Positions 9,919 to 19,565 of a stretch of 64,000 nucleotides of DNA are shown here, in pieces; position 1 is the first letter of the stretch; the number at the start of each line of letters is the position of its first letter. Both the position numbers and the translations under genes were made by a program. Under the pieces are notes generated by a model that saw only the letters and a program-made list of their open reading frames with translations, was not told the origin of the DNA and did not search any database. The DNA is from Gleimia coleocanis DSM 15436 (GTDB lineage: Bacteria > Actinomycetota > Actinomycetes > Actinomycetales > Actinomycetaceae). The DNA lies in assembly GCF_000159015.1 (NCBI RefSeq), contig NZ_DS999545.1, positions 62,001-126,000 on the forward strand, given 5' to 3'.

Positions 9919-9926
9919 TTAACTGC

Positions 9927-10673
9927 ATGGGACAAGCACGTACCGTTCACATAATCCAGCATTTAGAGCATATTCCAGCGGGTTACCTGGCAGATTATTT
10001 AATTTCCGAGGGCACCCAAGTGAATCTCATTAGAGCTTGGGAACTAGACGGTACGTGCTTTTCTAATGCCCTCAGTAAAGTCAAAACTACAGATAGTTTA
10101 GTGGTCTTAGGCGGCAGCATGAATGCCTACGCTGACACTGAATATCCGTGGTTGAAAGCAGTACGGGAACTTTTAGTAAGGCGCCCTCGGGAAAAATGGG
10201 TAACTGCGGAAGACAAGCTTGCAAAACCAACTAGCGAAACTGAATCCGCGGGGAAAACTCTGGGAATCTGCTTGGGGCACCAGCTAGCTGCCGTAGCGTT
10301 CGGCGGAAGCGTCGAAGTCGGGGCGCTGCAGCCCGCAGAAAAATCAATCATCCAGATTCAATGGCGCCCGCATGAACTCTCAGAAATCCTCAATCACCCC
10401 AGGTACGTGTTTGCAGACCATAACGACCGCGTAGGGAAAGTACCCGCGCAAGCAACTGTGATTGCCGAAAACAAAAACGGGGTACAAGCCCTAAGCTACG
10501 GCGAAAACTATTTAACCGTGCAGTTCCACCCGGAAGTAAATGAGCAGGTGCTCTACAGCTGGTTTAAAGAGAGCGAACCCGAAAACTTAAACACGTACCT
10601 GGAGGATTATTCAAAAAAGCAGGCGCTAATTGCAGAAACCTCTAGAAAACTGGCGTCTTGGCTAGTAGAGTAA
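9927..10673 (+). CDS. Class I glutamine amidotransferase-like protein
   Basis: 248 aa with the class I GATase fold signatures: nucleophile Cys in GICLGHQLAA and the His/Glu pair in VQFHPEVNE. Stand-alone GATase-like proteins of this type (annotated near GuaA) may act on gamma-glutamyl compounds or in unknown amidotransfers; no partner synthetase gene lies nearby. Start ATG is 9 nt after the MFS stop, suggesting co-transcription. One CCGAGGGCG copy on the minus strand lies inside the gene at 10182 and three GGTACGT-type words lie at 10050, 10402 and 10593. Confidence 0.82.
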   Translation: MGQARTVHIIQHLEHIPAGYLADYLISEGTQVNLIRAWELDGTCFSNALSKVKTTDSLVVLGGSMNAYADTEYPWLKAVRELLVRRPREKWVTAEDKLAKPTSETESAGKTLGICLGHQLAAVAFGGSVEVGALQPAEKSIIQIQWRPHELSEILNHPRYVFADHNDRVGKVPAQATVIAENKNGVQALSYGENYLTVQFHPEVNEQVLYSWFKESEPENLNTYLEDYSKKQALIAETSRKLASWLVE

Positions 10674-10729
10674 GGGTAACTTCGTAGCCCATTTCTATAG
10701 GCAACCCTTTTCACAGTGAGGTGAGAAAA

Positions 10730-11008
10730 ATGAGCGAAGCAACCCTAAAGAAAACTATTAGCCTTTTCGGAAAGTACCTGCTAATCGTTGGTCTAGTAAT
10801 CCTACTGGGCGGATTCTTAGTCACTATTGGATCCATCCAGATTCCTTACCTGTTTTCAGGTAACCCCGGACTGGATTGGCTACACATGCTGACGGACCTT
10901 ATTTTTACAGCCCTAACATTCGCTTTACCGCCGGTAGCGGGTGCCGTTTTCACAGCCCTAGGTGTTGTTTTGCACCTGGTTGGTAAAAACTTAGATTCCG
11001 GCAACTAA
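10730..11008 (+). CDS. Small two- or three-segment membrane protein, unknown
   Basis: 92 aa with hydrophobic stretches at about 13-35 (KYLLIVGLVILLGGFLVTIG) and 55-85, and a Lys-rich N-terminus. I place the start at ATG 10730, behind GAGGTGAG, rather than at GTG 10721. No family recognised. Its last 18 nt overlap the 3' end of the oppositely directed nucleosidase gene, so both reading frames share the stretch 10991-11008. Confidence 0.6.
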   Translation: MSEATLKKTISLFGKYLLIVGLVILLGGFLVTIGSIQIPYLFSGNPGLDWLHMLTDLIFTALTFALPPVAGAVFTALGVVLHLVGKNLDSGN

Positions 11009-11707
11009 ACGTTCAACTGCCATGAAGGAAGCCTGCGCTGCCTCGTCAGCACCAATGTGGAAATCCTGACCGGCAGCTGGACCACACAGATCAGATACCC
11101 CGCGGACGCTAATAAAAGGTACGGACGCTAAGTGGCAGACCTGGGCTGCCGCAGTACTTTCCATGTCTACGCCCAAAACCTGTGGGAAACGCTCGCGGGT
11201 GTCCTCAACATTGTTAGCGGTTACGAATGCGTCAGAAGAAGCCATTGCCCCAGACTTGACTATGTTTTCTTCTGTTGGGAGGCGTAATGCTTCGATTAAG
11301 GAAGTGTCAGCGTGGTAGACAGCGGGCATGCCTGGGACTTGACCTGGTTCGTAGCCGAAAGCTGTGGCGTCTGCGCGTGAGTAGACAAATGAGGTACCCA
11401 CAATCACATCGCGTACATTCACTTGTTGTGCTAAACCACCGCAGGTGCCGGCGCAAATATAAGCACGCACCTGTGAGTCTAACAGTAGGTGTACACGAGT
11501 TGCCGCGGCAGCTCCGTTAACTAACCCAATGCCGGTTTGCACTAACAGAATCTCTTGTCCCATCCATGACCCGTGGTAAAAAACCTGGTTAGCGATTTCT
11601 AAAGTTTCCTTCACCTGCATTGCTTCTAAAAATGGCTTTGCCTCTACTTCCATAGCCGTAGCGATAACGATGGTAGGGGAATGAGGTGCGTTGGAAAGCA
11701 TATGCAT
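10991..11707 (-). CDS. mtnN: 5'-methylthioadenosine/S-adenosylhomocysteine nucleosidase
   Basis: Hydrolyses MTA and SAH to adenine and the thioribose or ribosylhomocysteine, clearing by-products of SAM-dependent reactions. The 238-aa protein shows PNP-fold signatures: ATAMEVEAKPF at the N-terminus with the conserved Glu, TGIGLVNGAAAA, GTCGGLA, VDMESTAAAQVC (ribose-binding Met-Glu) and VRGVSDLCG with the catalytic Asp. Two ATGs (11707, 11701) are possible. Divergent from sdaA with 80 nt between the starts. Confidence 0.88.
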   Translation of the reverse strand: MHMLSNAPHSPTIVIATAMEVEAKPFLEAMQVKETLEIANQVFYHGSWMGQEILLVQTGIGLVNGAAAATRVHLLLDSQVRAYICAGTCGGLAQQVNVRDVIVGTSFVYSRADATAFGYEPGQVPGMPAVYHADTSLIEALRLPTEENIVKSGAMASSDAFVTANNVEDTRERFPQVLGVDMESTAAAQVCHLASVPFISVRGVSDLCGPAAGQDFHIGADEAAQASFMAVERLVAGI

Positions 11708-11787
11708 GGGTGCCTCGATTAGGATAGAGCCTATAGGTTGGTAAATACTTATCAGTGAAATATTAGCGGATTTTAGGAAGGTAGGCG

Positions 11788-13401
11788 GTGGACGTGAATA
11801 CGCCGGGTAGTGAAGTTTTGATTGAGGCTACTGAAGGAGCTTCGGCAGCTGGTTTGATTGCCGGTCACGTTTTAGCTGAGGAAGTTGCTCGTCCGCTTTC
11901 TGTTTTTGATATGTTCCGTATCGGTATTGGCCCGTCTTCTTCGCACACTGTGGGTCCGATGCGCGCGGGTTTAGCTTTTGTGACTTCTCTTTTGGATGAG
12001 TTTGGTCAGCAGCTGGATTCTGGTGTGGCGCAGATTTCCAACCTGACTGTGGAGCTTTTTGGTTCCCTGGGGGCGACTGGGCGTGGACATTCGACTGACC
12101 GCGCGGTTTTGCTGGGATTAGAGGGCTATCAGCCGGATACTGTGCCGGGTCCGATTGTGGCGGGGATTTTAGAGCGCGTTTTGGAAGAAAAAACCGTGTG
12201 TTTCCCAGGTGGGTTGCAGGTGGCTTTTGATCATGCGACGGATATGCAGTTTAAGCCTTTTGCGGTGCTTCCTTACCATGTGAATGGTTTGACGATTACG
12301 GCGCGTTTGGCACTTATTTCCGAGGGCGGTGAAGTGAAGCTCTCTGATTTTGCGCGCACCTATTATTCTGTGGGTGGCGGATTCGTGATGGAAGATCGTT
12401 CTGTTGATCCAGCTAACCCGGATGTAGTGGCATTGGCTGCTCCAGCGGCGGCTGAGGCTTATACTCAGCCGGCTCCTTACCCGTTTGCTAATGCGAATCA
12501 GCTGTTGGAGTTGTGCAAGGAGCATGATTTAACGATTGCTGATTTGGTGCGTGCTAATGAGGTGGCTTCTCGGGATGAAGATGAGGTGGATGCGTACCTG
12601 GATTTGATTCACCAGACGATGGCTGAGTGTATTGAAGCTGGTTGCCATACTGAGGGTGTTTTGCCTGGTGGTTTGCTGGTGTCTCGTCGTGCCGCGGGCT
12701 TGTTTAAGGCGTTGGGCGGTCGCCAGGGTGAAACTGTGGAGGAGGCAGTTGAGAATCCTTGTGGTCCAGGTGCTTGGGTGGGTTGTGAAAATGATCCGCT
12801 GCGTGCGATGGAGTTCGTTAACCTTTATGCTTTGGCAGTTAATGAGGAGAACGCTGCTGGCCACCGGGTAGTTACTGCTCCTACGAACGGGGCGGCGGGG
12901 GTTATTCCTGCGGTAATTGGCTATCTGGTGAATTTCTGTCCCGAAGGTAAGGCTGATCCTGTGGGTTCGGTGCGGAATTTCTTACTGGCTTCGACGGCGA
13001 TTGGCGCGATTATTAAGACGAATGCTTCGATTGCGGGTGCGGAAGTGGGTTGCCAGGGTGAGGTTGGTTCGGCTTCAGCAATGGCAGCTGCGGGTTTGGC
13101 ATCTGCTTTGGGGGGTACTCCTGCACAAGTTGAGAATGCTGCGGAGATTGCGATGGAACACTCTTTGGGTCTGACTTGTGATCCGATTGGCGGTTTGGTG
13201 CAGATTCCTTGTATTGAACGTAATGCGATTGCAGCGGTTAAGTCTATTAACGCGGCGCGTATGGCGTTGTGGGGGGATGGTCGTCATACGGTTTCTTTGG
13301 ATGCGGCGATTGAGACGATGCGTCAGACTGGTGTGGATATGCACTCTAAGTACAAGGAGACTTCTGCGGGCGGTTTGGCCGTGAATGTTGTGGAGTGCTG
13401 A
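11788..13401 (+). CDS. sdaA: L-serine ammonia-lyase, Fe-S dependent, single chain
   Basis: Converts L-serine to pyruvate and ammonia using an oxygen-labile [4Fe-4S] cluster, feeding pyruvate to formate-lyase. The beta-domain begins at [19 protein letters not shown] (about residue 38) and the alpha-domain carries [35 protein letters not shown] and [16 protein letters not shown], which supply the cluster cysteines. 537 aa is slightly longer than usual because of a ~35-residue N-terminal extension; the GTG start at 11788 has AGGAAGG upstream. Codon choice (T/G-ending) differs clearly from the C-rich neighbours such as the MFS gene and nrdE start. Confidence 0.93.
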   Translation: MDVNTPGSEVLIEATEGASAAGLIAGHVLAEEVARPLSVFDMFRIGIGPSSSHTVGPMRAGLAFVTSLLDEFGQQLDSGVAQISNLTVELFGSLGATGRGHSTDRAVLLGLEGYQPDTVPGPIVAGILERVLEEKTVCFPGGLQVAFDHATDMQFKPFAVLPYHVNGLTITARLALISEGGEVKLSDFARTYYSVGGGFVMEDRSVDPANPDVVALAAPAAAEAYTQPAPYPFANANQLLELCKEHDLTIADLVRANEVASRDEDEVDAYLDLIHQTMAECIEAGCHTEGVLPGGLLVSRRAAGLFKALGGRQGETVEEAVENPCGPGAWVGCENDPLRAMEFVNLYALAVNEENAAGHRVVTAPTNGAAGVIPAVIGYLVNFCPEGKADPVGSVRNFLLASTAIGAIIKTNASIAGAEVGCQGEVGSASAMAAAGLASALGGTPAQVENAAEIAMEHSLGLTCDPIGGLVQIPCIERNAIAAVKSINAARMALWGDGRHTVSLDAAIETMRQTGVDMHSKYKETSAGGLAVNVVEC

Positions 13402-13560
13402 GTTTTTATTTCCGCATATGTGAACGCGCGTTCCGATGTGATTATTTTGGTTGTTTACTGCCTTTTGTCACATGGGGGGCGCGCGTTCGCATATGAGTTG
13501 TCGCGGGGTTTTCGTTAAAACTCATATGCGAAGGCTCGTTGCGAAGTGATTTTCCGAGGG
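13402..13560. repeat. Intergenic palindromic repeats of the CATATG family after sdaA
   Basis: Three half-units of a shared word (consensus AAACTCAYATGSGAACGCG) lie here: 13415-13430 (forward), 13480-13500 (reverse) and 13518-13532 (forward). 13415-13430 pairs with 13480-13495 with one mismatch. Alternatively 13486-13499 pairs perfectly (14 bp) with 13519-13532 around a 19-nt loop. The two pairings exclude each other. Related units occur at 19576-19648 and 42555-42644. Probably a terminator or REP-like element. A CCGAGGGCG copy sits at 13554. Confidence 0.75.
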
Positions 13561-13611
13561 CGGATTGTGACACGCCCGAGTGGGGGTGCTTGGGAATTTA
13601 TTTTCGTTATC

Positions 13612-13652
13612 TTATCCACAAATCCACAAGGTGTGTAAACGCGTTATCCACT
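13612..13652 (+). promoter_or_regulatory. DnaA-box cluster upstream of nrdHIE
   Basis: A perfect TTATCCACA at 13612-13620, a one-mismatch TTATCCACT at 13644-13652 and a weaker AAATCCACA at 13620-13628 lie 280-320 nt before nrdH. In E. coli the nrdAB promoter is controlled by DnaA, so a link between replication initiation and dNTP supply is plausible here by inference. Confidence 0.55.
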
Positions 13653-13730
13653 TGAATAACTGGGAGGCATCCGCACTATTTCAAGGATGCACAAAATTTC
13701 GTCCACATAAAACAGATTATCAACGTGGAA

Positions 13731-13778
13731 ACACGCCATTTTGTGGTACTGGCAGAATCTAACCACTAGGTGTAGTGT
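13731..13778 (+). promoter_or_regulatory. Tandem NrdR boxes
   Basis: Two 16-bp sites, ACACGCCATTTTGTGG at 13731 and CCACTAGGTGTAGTGT at 13763, match the NrdR consensus ACACTATATCTAGTGT at 10 and 12 positions, including the ACAC/CCAC and GTG arms. Their start-to-start distance is 32 bp, the three-turn spacing typical of NrdR operator pairs. They lie upstream of nrdH, so NrdR, which binds ATP and dATP, probably represses this operon. Confidence 0.75.
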
Positions 13779-13933
13779 TTATTGAGGTAGTGAAAACAAG
13801 AGAAGAAAATTAATAAACACAACGGTGTAAGTTTCTTCAAAAGCGCAGACTCACCCTTAGTCAGAAAATAATGTCAGACCCTGAGATTAACCTGAAGCTA
13901 TCGGTAAGTCTTACAACAGAAAGGAAGGCTCCG

Positions 13934-14182
13934 ATGGCAATTATCGTTTACAGCAAGCCAATGTGCGTGCAGTGTGACGCTACTAAACGAGCTCTGACCA
14001 AGCAGAACCTCGACTTCGAAGTAATCGACATGAGCCTCGACCTTGAAGCTCTGGAATTCGTAAAGAGCCTGGGGTACGTACAGGCCCCAGTCGTCATGGC
14101 AGGTGACCAGCACTGGTCCGGTTACCGCCCAGACCTCATTAAGCAGCTGGTACAGGCAGAAGCAATGGTCGTAAACGGCTAA
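13934..14182 (+). CDS. nrdH: Glutaredoxin-like NrdH redoxin
   Basis: Electron donor for class Ib ribonucleotide reductase. 82 aa with the redox motif CVQC (MCVQCDATKRAL, residues ~11-14) and the NrdH-type C-terminal WSGYRPDLIKQL. A longer frame opens at 13871, but the ATG at 13934 has AGAAAGGAAGG at the right distance and gives the normal family length. First gene of nrdH-nrdI-nrdE, behind two NrdR boxes. Confidence 0.95.
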   Translation: MAIIVYSKPMCVQCDATKRALTKQNLDFEVIDMSLDLEALEFVKSLGYVQAPVVMAGDQHWSGYRPDLIKQLVQAEAMVVNG

Positions 14183-14275
14183 TTGGTTCAACAGAACCAC
14201 CTACTTTAACGGAGGACACGACTTTTAGGCGTGGACTCCGTTAAAGTATGTAACCCCCCCAGCAAAGAAGCACTC

Positions 14276-14677
14276 ATGGTACACGTAGTCTATTTCTCAT
14301 CGGCAACAGAAAACACCAAACGATTCGTAGAGAAACTCGGATTCGACGCGGAACGTATTCCTCTGCGCCCTCGAGAGGAAGAATTGCGCGTGCACGAACC
14401 ATACGTGCTCATCACGCCCACCTACGGCGGCGGAACCACTAAAGGAGCCGTCCCTAAACAGGTAATTAAATTCCTCAACGTAGAAGCCAACCGCAATCAT
14501 TGTGTTGGCGTTATCTCATCAGGGAATACCAACTTCGGAACTGCGTTCTGCTTAGCCGGCGATATCATCTCGGCTAAACTGAAAGTTCCGCATATGTACA
14601 AGTACGAACTTTTAGGCACGCCAGAAGACGTGACTAAAGTGCAAGAAGGACTGAGGAAATTTTGGCAGAAAATCTGA
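14276..14677 (+). CDS. nrdI: NrdI flavodoxin-like protein
   Basis: FMN protein that generates the oxidant for the dimanganese-tyrosyl radical of NrdF. 133 aa beginning [20 protein letters not shown], a flavodoxin phosphate-binding loop, with TPTYGGGT and [13 protein letters not shown] as further family motifs. I prefer ATG 14276 to a GTG at 14231 because the former starts exactly at the fold. It overlaps the TTG start of nrdE by 16 nt. Confidence 0.95.
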   Translation: MVHVVYFSSATENTKRFVEKLGFDAERIPLRPREEELRVHEPYVLITPTYGGGTTKGAVPKQVIKFLNVEANRNHCVGVISSGNTNFGTAFCLAGDIISAKLKVPHMYKYELLGTPEDVTKVQEGLRKFWQKI

Positions 14678-16818
14678 CCGATACCGGCCTGGAAACTGCT
14701 CCATCACCGGATCTGGACTACCACGCACTGAACGCCCAACTGAACCTATATGACAAAGAAGGCAAGATTCAGTTCGATGCCGATAAGAAAGCTGCCCGCC
14801 AGTATTTCTTGCAGCACGTTAATCAGAACACCGTTTTCTTCCATAACCTAGAAGAAAAACTAAACTACCTGGTTAGCGAAGGGTACTACGAAGAAGAAGT
14901 TCTCGATCAATACGACTTCGATTTCATCAAGTCCCTCTTCAAGCGCGCTTACGCAAAGAAATTCCGCTTCCCAACCTTCCTGGGAGCCTTTAAGTACTAC
15001 ACCTCCTACACCCTGAAAACCTTCGACGGTAAGCGCTACCTAGAACGCTTCGAAGACCGAGTTTCCATGGTGGCCCTCTACCTGGCGCGCGGAAACAAGG
15101 AAGTCGCAGAATACCTGGTAGATGAAATCCTGGCCGGTCGCTTCCAGCCAGCTACCCCAACCTTCCTCAACGCCGGCAAACGCGCTCGCGGTGAACTAGT
15201 TTCTTGCTTCCTGCTTCGTGTTGAAGACAATATGGAATCCATTGCTCGTGGCATTAACTCTGCGTTGCAGTTGTCTAAGCGTGGCGGCGGCGTAGCATTA
15301 TCCTTATCTAACCTGCGTGAAGCTGGCGCCCCAATTAAGCGCATTGAAAACCAGTCCTCTGGCATTGTGCCAGTAATGAAGCTTCTGGAAGACGCTTTCT
15401 CTTACGCCAACCAGCTGGGTGCCCGCCAGGGTGCAGGTGCAGTTTACCTGCACGCTCACCACCCAGACATCATGAAGTTCTTAGACACGAAGCGTGAAAA
15501 CGCTGACGAAAAGATTCGTATTAAGTCCCTGTCCCTGGGTGTAGTTATCCCAGACATTACTTTTGAGTTGGCGAAGAACAATGAGGACATGTACCTGTTC
15601 TCTCCATACGACGTAGAACGTGTTTACGGCGTACCATTTACCGAAATTTCCGTAACTGAGAAGTACCGTGAAATGGTTGAGGATGGCCGTATCCGCAAGA
15701 AGAAGATTAACGCTCGCCGTTTCTTCCAGACTATTGCGGAAATCCAGTTTGAATCTGGCTACCCATACATTGTTTTTGAAGACACTGTGAACCGCGAAAA
15801 CCCAATTAAGGGACGCATCACCATGTCTAACCTCTGCTCTGAAATTCTGCAGGTTTCCGAAGCCTCTACCTACAATGAAGACCTCACCTTCTCACACGTG
15901 GGTAAGGATATTTCTTGTAACCTGGGTTCCCTTAATATTGCTAAGGCAGTTGATTCCCCAGACTTCGCACTGACTGTGGAAACTGCGATTCGTGGTCTAA
16001 CCGCTGTATCCGATTTGTCTAACATTTCTTCTGCGCCTTCCATTGAACGTGGTAACCGCATGTCCCACGCGATTGGTTTAGGGCAGATGAATCTGCACGG
16101 CTTCTTGGCTCGCGAACGCATTTTCTATGGCTCCGAAGAAGCCTTGGACTTCACTAACATGTACTTCTACGCGGTTACCTACCAGGCGATTAAGGCTTCC
16201 ACTAAGATTGCTAAGGAACGTGGGGAAAGCTTCCACGGATTCGAAGAATCTAAGTACTACACTGGCGAATACTTTACTAAGTACATCGAAGGTGAATGGG
16301 TGCCAACCACTGACCGTGTGAAGGAAATCTTCGCTGGTTCCACCATTTACTTGCCTACTCCACAGGACTGGAAGGACCTGGCGGCAGAAGTACGTGAAAA
16401 CGGTATGTACCATCAGAACCTACAGGCGATTCCACCAACTGGTTCGATTTCTTACATTAACTACTCTACTTCTTCCATTCACCCAATCGTTTCTAAGATT
16501 GAAATTCGTAAGGAAGGTAAGATTGGTCGAGTTTACTACCCGGCTCCTTACATGACGAACGAAAACCTGGAATACTACCAGGATGCTTACGAAATTGGTC
16601 CAGAAAAGATTATTGATACGTACGCGGTAGCTACTCAGCACGTTGATCAGGGTCTGTCTTTGACGCTGTTCTACCCGGATACGGTTTCTACTCGTGACCT
16701 GAATAAGTCTTATATTTACGCATGGCGTAAGGGTATTAAGACTATGTACTACATGCGTATTCGTCAGATGGCGTTGCAGGGCACTCAGGTTGATGACTGT
16801 GTGTCATGTATGCTCTGA
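14662..16818 (+). CDS. nrdE: Class Ib ribonucleoside-diphosphate reductase, alpha subunit
   Basis: Reduces ribonucleoside diphosphates to deoxy forms. 718 aa, normal length. Visible elements include [15 protein letters not shown] with the first active-site Cys, [22 protein letters not shown] with the radical-site Cys, the [12 protein letters not shown] loop and the C-terminal CVSC pair that NrdH reduces. The TTG start at 14662 has GAGGAAA in front. The start of the gene uses mainly C-ending codons (acc, ttc), the last ~350 nt mainly T-ending ones (act, tct). A terminator follows directly, so nrdF is not part of this operon and must be elsewhere. Confidence 0.96.
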   Translation: MAENLTDTGLETAPSPDLDYHALNAQLNLYDKEGKIQFDADKKAARQYFLQHVNQNTVFFHNLEEKLNYLVSEGYYEEEVLDQYDFDFIKSLFKRAYAKKFRFPTFLGAFKYYTSYTLKTFDGKRYLERFEDRVSMVALYLARGNKEVAEYLVDEILAGRFQPATPTFLNAGKRARGELVSCFLLRVEDNMESIARGINSALQLSKRGGGVALSLSNLREAGAPIKRIENQSSGIVPVMKLLEDAFSYANQLGARQGAGAVYLHAHHPDIMKFLDTKRENADEKIRIKSLSLGVVIPDITFELAKNNEDMYLFSPYDVERVYGVPFTEISVTEKYREMVEDGRIRKKKINARRFFQTIAEIQFESGYPYIVFEDTVNRENPIKGRITMSNLCSEILQVSEASTYNEDLTFSHVGKDISCNLGSLNIAKAVDSPDFALTVETAIRGLTAVSDLSNISSAPSIERGNRMSHAIGLGQMNLHGFLARERIFYGSEEALDFTNMYFYAVTYQAIKASTKIAKERGESFHGFEESKYYTGEYFTKYIEGEWVPTTDRVKEIFAGSTIYLPTPQDWKDLAAEVRENGMYHQNLQAIPPTGSISYINYSTSSIHPIVSKIEIRKEGKIGRVYYPAPYMTNENLEYYQDAYEIGPEKIIDTYAVATQHVDQGLSLTLFYPDTVSTRDLNKSYIYAWRKGIKTMYYMRIRQMALQGTQVDDCVSCML

Positions 16819-16839
16819 TTTTTAAGTAGTTTTAATTGC

Positions 16840-16875
16840 AATAACCGGCCTCTACGGGGGTCGGTTATTTTTTAT
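16840..16875 (+). terminator. Terminator of nrdHIE
   Basis: Hairpin of ATAACCGGCC with GGTCGGTTAT (small bulge) around TCTACGGG, followed by a run of T. Placed 22 nt after the nrdE stop; it closes the operon before any nrdF. Confidence 0.88.
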
Positions 16876-17222
16876 TGTCAGCATTGTTTTCTGATTTTGA
16901 GGCTCTGTGGGGGAGTGATTTTTCATGCCATTTTAGTGGCGACACTGTGTCACGAAAGTGGCGTGGGTGGATTTTTAGTTTATTTTCAAGGGCGTTTAGA
17001 AGGTATGTAGTTGAAGATTTTAAAGACGCGGAGTGTTTAAAATGCCGCACTCGAAAAACTATTCACGGAAGTTATATGACGCGACGCCATAAAGAAAACA
17101 TTTTATTTGTTAAATTATGGTTTTCCTTGCAATTAAAGAGATTTAATTTTAATTTAATTACTGAGGTTATCCTAACTTCGGTGTGCCCAAAATGGGCCTC
17201 TCTATAATCAAGGAGTTAATCA
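16876..17222. other. AT-rich upstream region of the LPXTG gene
   Basis: No convincing gene. It holds two short perfect dyads: GACACTGTGTC at 16941-16951 and GCCCAAAATGGGC at 17185-17197. The second lies just before a TATAAT-like hexamer (17203-17208) and the AAGGAG site of the surface-protein gene. The region is clearly richer in A+T than its surroundings from about 17085. The dyads may be operators, which is inference only. Confidence 0.5.
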
Positions 17223-19514
17223 ATGAAGATGCGGCTACGCAAAAATAGCCAAAACCTGCTGCGCAGCGGTCTGGTAACCGCAACTGCGGGTGCATTGCTC
17301 TTTAGCATGGCAACCCCAGTATTCGCGACAGAAACCAATGGAGAAACCAGCACCTTCGCTGCAGTCAGCACTCAGCCTTCAGCTCACCCACAGGCAGCTA
17401 AAAATGTCACCGTCGAAGTAGTCGGTAAGCAGATTACCGTCAACTGGGAACGTGCTGCCTCCCACCGTGGAAACTACCGCGTTGCCGTATACCAAGGAAA
17501 CCGACCAGTCCTGGCAAGCTACCACTTCAACGGCCCAGTCAACGTAAACACTGCCACCTTGCAGACCAACGTTGATTACTACGTAACCGTAGCCCCAATG
17601 GACTCTTGGGACATCGACATTATCACCGGTTCTTCCGTACTTTCCGACTACTTTAAGCTCACTGAAGAAACCGCGCCAGTAAACCCAGGTACCCCTAACC
17701 CAGCTCAACCAGGTACCGGTACCCCAGGCGGTGGAGAACCAGGTTCTGAAGGTTCAGGCGGAAGTGAAGAAGCCCCAAAGGTTGCAGTACCAAGCGTACC
17801 AGTGGGTCTCTCTGCTCGCCTAGCAGTAAAAGACTCAACCGGTATCGAATCCTACTGGTTTGAACCTGAAAACGGTAAGCCAATCACCAACTACGACATT
17901 CAGCTCGTAGGTTCAGACGGCTCCACCGTAGACGCCAAAGCAGACATGACTAGCGACGCCCCAGAATTCGCTAACTTCAAAGGACTCAAGCCTGGCGTAA
18001 GCTACCAGGTTAAGGTACGTGCAGAAAACAAGGGTGGTTGGGGACCATGGACTGAACTCTCCGCCCCAGTAGTCATTCCAGCCAACCAGGATGCCTTCCG
18101 CATGCAGATCGACAAGGAAGGCTTCGGCGTATTTGAATCTGCAGACCACCGTTTCGCAACCGTTAGCTGGACCCAGACCGGTTACGAACCAGAACACTCT
18201 GTCTACTTGGTACGAATCCTCTGCGTCCAGGCATGTGGAGCAGATTTCAAGAGCCACTTTGAACAGTTCGATGCTCGTGGTCTCAACACTAACTGGAAAC
18301 TCGATAAGCTTCCAGCAGGCGTATTTAAGGCACAGCTGAAGCTGATCCACGGCAAGCTTCAATCTGAAGTAGCCGAATCAGAACCATTCGTAATCGGTGT
18401 GCCAAAAGAAATTAAGGCAACTGAACTTAGCGTCACCCCAACCACCGATATTGATCCAGCTAAGGACAACACCTTCAAGGTAACCGGTACCGGCTACACC
18501 GGACCAGCTGCTGACAAGGGCGTTTACGTGGTTGTCACCGAACCATCCGTATGGACGCCAGGTAAGAACCCAGATCCAAAACGTATCAACCAGTTCCTCG
18601 TAGCTGACTGGGTAATGCCAGGAAATATCAAGGACGGTAACTTTACTACCACTATCACCGTGCCAGCAGGTAAGTTTAAGCCAGGTAAGCAGTACTTCGT
18701 TGGCACCATGGCTGCACACGCACTTTCTCTGGTAGAACGTGACCTGGATAAGCAGGTTAACCTGACTCTGAAGCAGGCTGAAGCTTCAGCACCAAAGCCA
18801 ACTGACCCAGTAACTCCAAAACCAGAAATCCCAGGCAACCAGCCAGAGACTCCGGGTACCCAGCCAGGCACCCCCGGTACTCAGCCTGAAAACCCAGGCA
18901 CTCAGCCAGGCACTCCAGAACAGCCTGAAACCCCTGCACAGCCTCAGCCTCCAGTGGTTGACCCAGCTGTTAAGGTAGCAGTTTCTGCGGCCGGCACTCC
19001 GGTTTCCTCTTTCACCGAAGGTGAAGAAATCACCCTTGACCTGGATTTCACCGGAGTTGAAGAAGGCTCCTCATGGAGCGTAGTACTACACTCTGACCCT
19101 GTTTCCCTGGGTACTGTAACCGTCATGGGCGGTAAAGCTGTTTTGAAGATTAATACTGAAACTGCAGCTCTGCTGGTAGCTGGTGACCATACTCTGAAGT
19201 TCACTCAGGTAGGCACCCTGACTCCTAAGCTGATTGAGCTTCCTTGGAAGGTCGTTGCAAAGGCTGTTACTCCAGCTCCTGCAAATCCAGTACCAAGCCA
19301 GCTTACTCCAGCCCCACAGAAGCCAGCTCCGGCTCCAACCCAGCCTGCTCCAGCCCTTGCAAATCCAGCACCACAGGCGTCAGGCAATCCAGGACCACAG
19401 TCAAAGGGTACTTTGCCTAACACCGGTGCAGATTCAGCAGCGCTACTGTTGGCAAGTATCACCTTGCTAGGCGGTGGCCTGTTGGCACTGCGTTCTCGTA
19501 AGCGTCTTAGCTGA
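17223..19514 (+). CDS. LPXTG-anchored surface protein with fibronectin type III domains
   Basis: Secreted, sortase-anchored wall protein of 763 aa. Signal peptide residues 1-38 (basic start, hydrophobic core, cleavage after VFA). Two Fn3-like domains lie at about 55-145 and 190-285; the second has the typical sequence around WFEPENGKPITNYDIQL. Further beta-sandwich regions follow (about 290-390 and 395-515), then a Pro/Gly/Gln/Thr repeat spacer (about 520-580), another domain (about 585-670) and a second Pro/Ala spacer. The C-terminus is LPNTG, a hydrophobic segment and RSRKR. Two Cys at about 333 and 337 are the only cysteines noted. An adhesin or matrix-binding role is likely. No sortase gene is nearby. 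ATG follows AAGGAG. Confidence 0.92.
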   Translation: MKMRLRKNSQNLLRSGLVTATAGALLFSMATPVFATETNGETSTFAAVSTQPSAHPQAAKNVTVEVVGKQITVNWERAASHRGNYRVAVYQGNRPVLASYHFNGPVNVNTATLQTNVDYYVTVAPMDSWDIDIITGSSVLSDYFKLTEETAPVNPGTPNPAQPGTGTPGGGEPGSEGSGGSEEAPKVAVPSVPVGLSARLAVKDSTGIESYWFEPENGKPITNYDIQLVGSDGSTVDAKADMTSDAPEFANFKGLKPGVSYQVKVRAENKGGWGPWTELSAPVVIPANQDAFRMQIDKEGFGVFESADHRFATVSWTQTGYEPEHSVYLVRILCVQACGADFKSHFEQFDARGLNTNWKLDKLPAGVFKAQLKLIHGKLQSEVAESEPFVIGVPKEIKATELSVTPTTDIDPAKDNTFKVTGTGYTGPAADKGVYVVVTEPSVWTPGKNPDPKRINQFLVADWVMPGNIKDGNFTTTITVPAGKFKPGKQYFVGTMAAHALSLVERDLDKQVNLTLKQAEASAPKPTDPVTPKPEIPGNQPETPGTQPGTPGTQPENPGTQPGTPEQPETPAQPQPPVVDPAVKVAVSAAGTPVSSFTEGEEITLDLDFTGVEEGSSWSVVLHSDPVSLGTVTVMGGKAVLKINTETAALLVAGDHTLKFTQVGTLTPKLIELPWKVVAKAVTPAPANPVPSQLTPAPQKPAPAPTQPAPALANPAPQASGNPGPQSKGTLPNTGADSAALLLASITLLGGGLLALRSRKRLS

Positions 19515-19527
19515 GAAAAACTAACAT

Positions 19528-19565
19528 AAAGTGGTCGGCTCGCATAGAGCCGGCCACTTTTATTT
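19528..19565 (+). terminator. Terminator of the LPXTG gene
   Basis: 14-bp stem (19528-19541 with 19547-19560, one G-U pair), loop GCATA, then TTATTT. Strong and GC-rich in the middle. Confidence 0.92.

Noticed and set aside
13402-13930. CRISPR array from repeated ATATGCGAAC-type words
   Set aside because: Units are few, in both orientations, unevenly spaced and pair into hairpins; no cas genes.
17160-17185. DtxR-like site AGGTTATCCTAA before the LPXTG gene
   Set aside because: Only about 12 of 19 positions fit the consensus and the symmetric half is missing.
16875-17207. 110-aa open frame upstream of the LPXTG gene
   Set aside because: No ribosome site, composition follows the AT-rich spacer, no recognisable fold, and it overlaps dyads and the probable promoter.
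17203-17208. TATAAT as the promoter -10 of the LPXTG gene
   Set aside because: It lies only 15 nt before the ATG, so a transcript would begin inside or after the AAGGAG site; no matching -35 at 17 nt.
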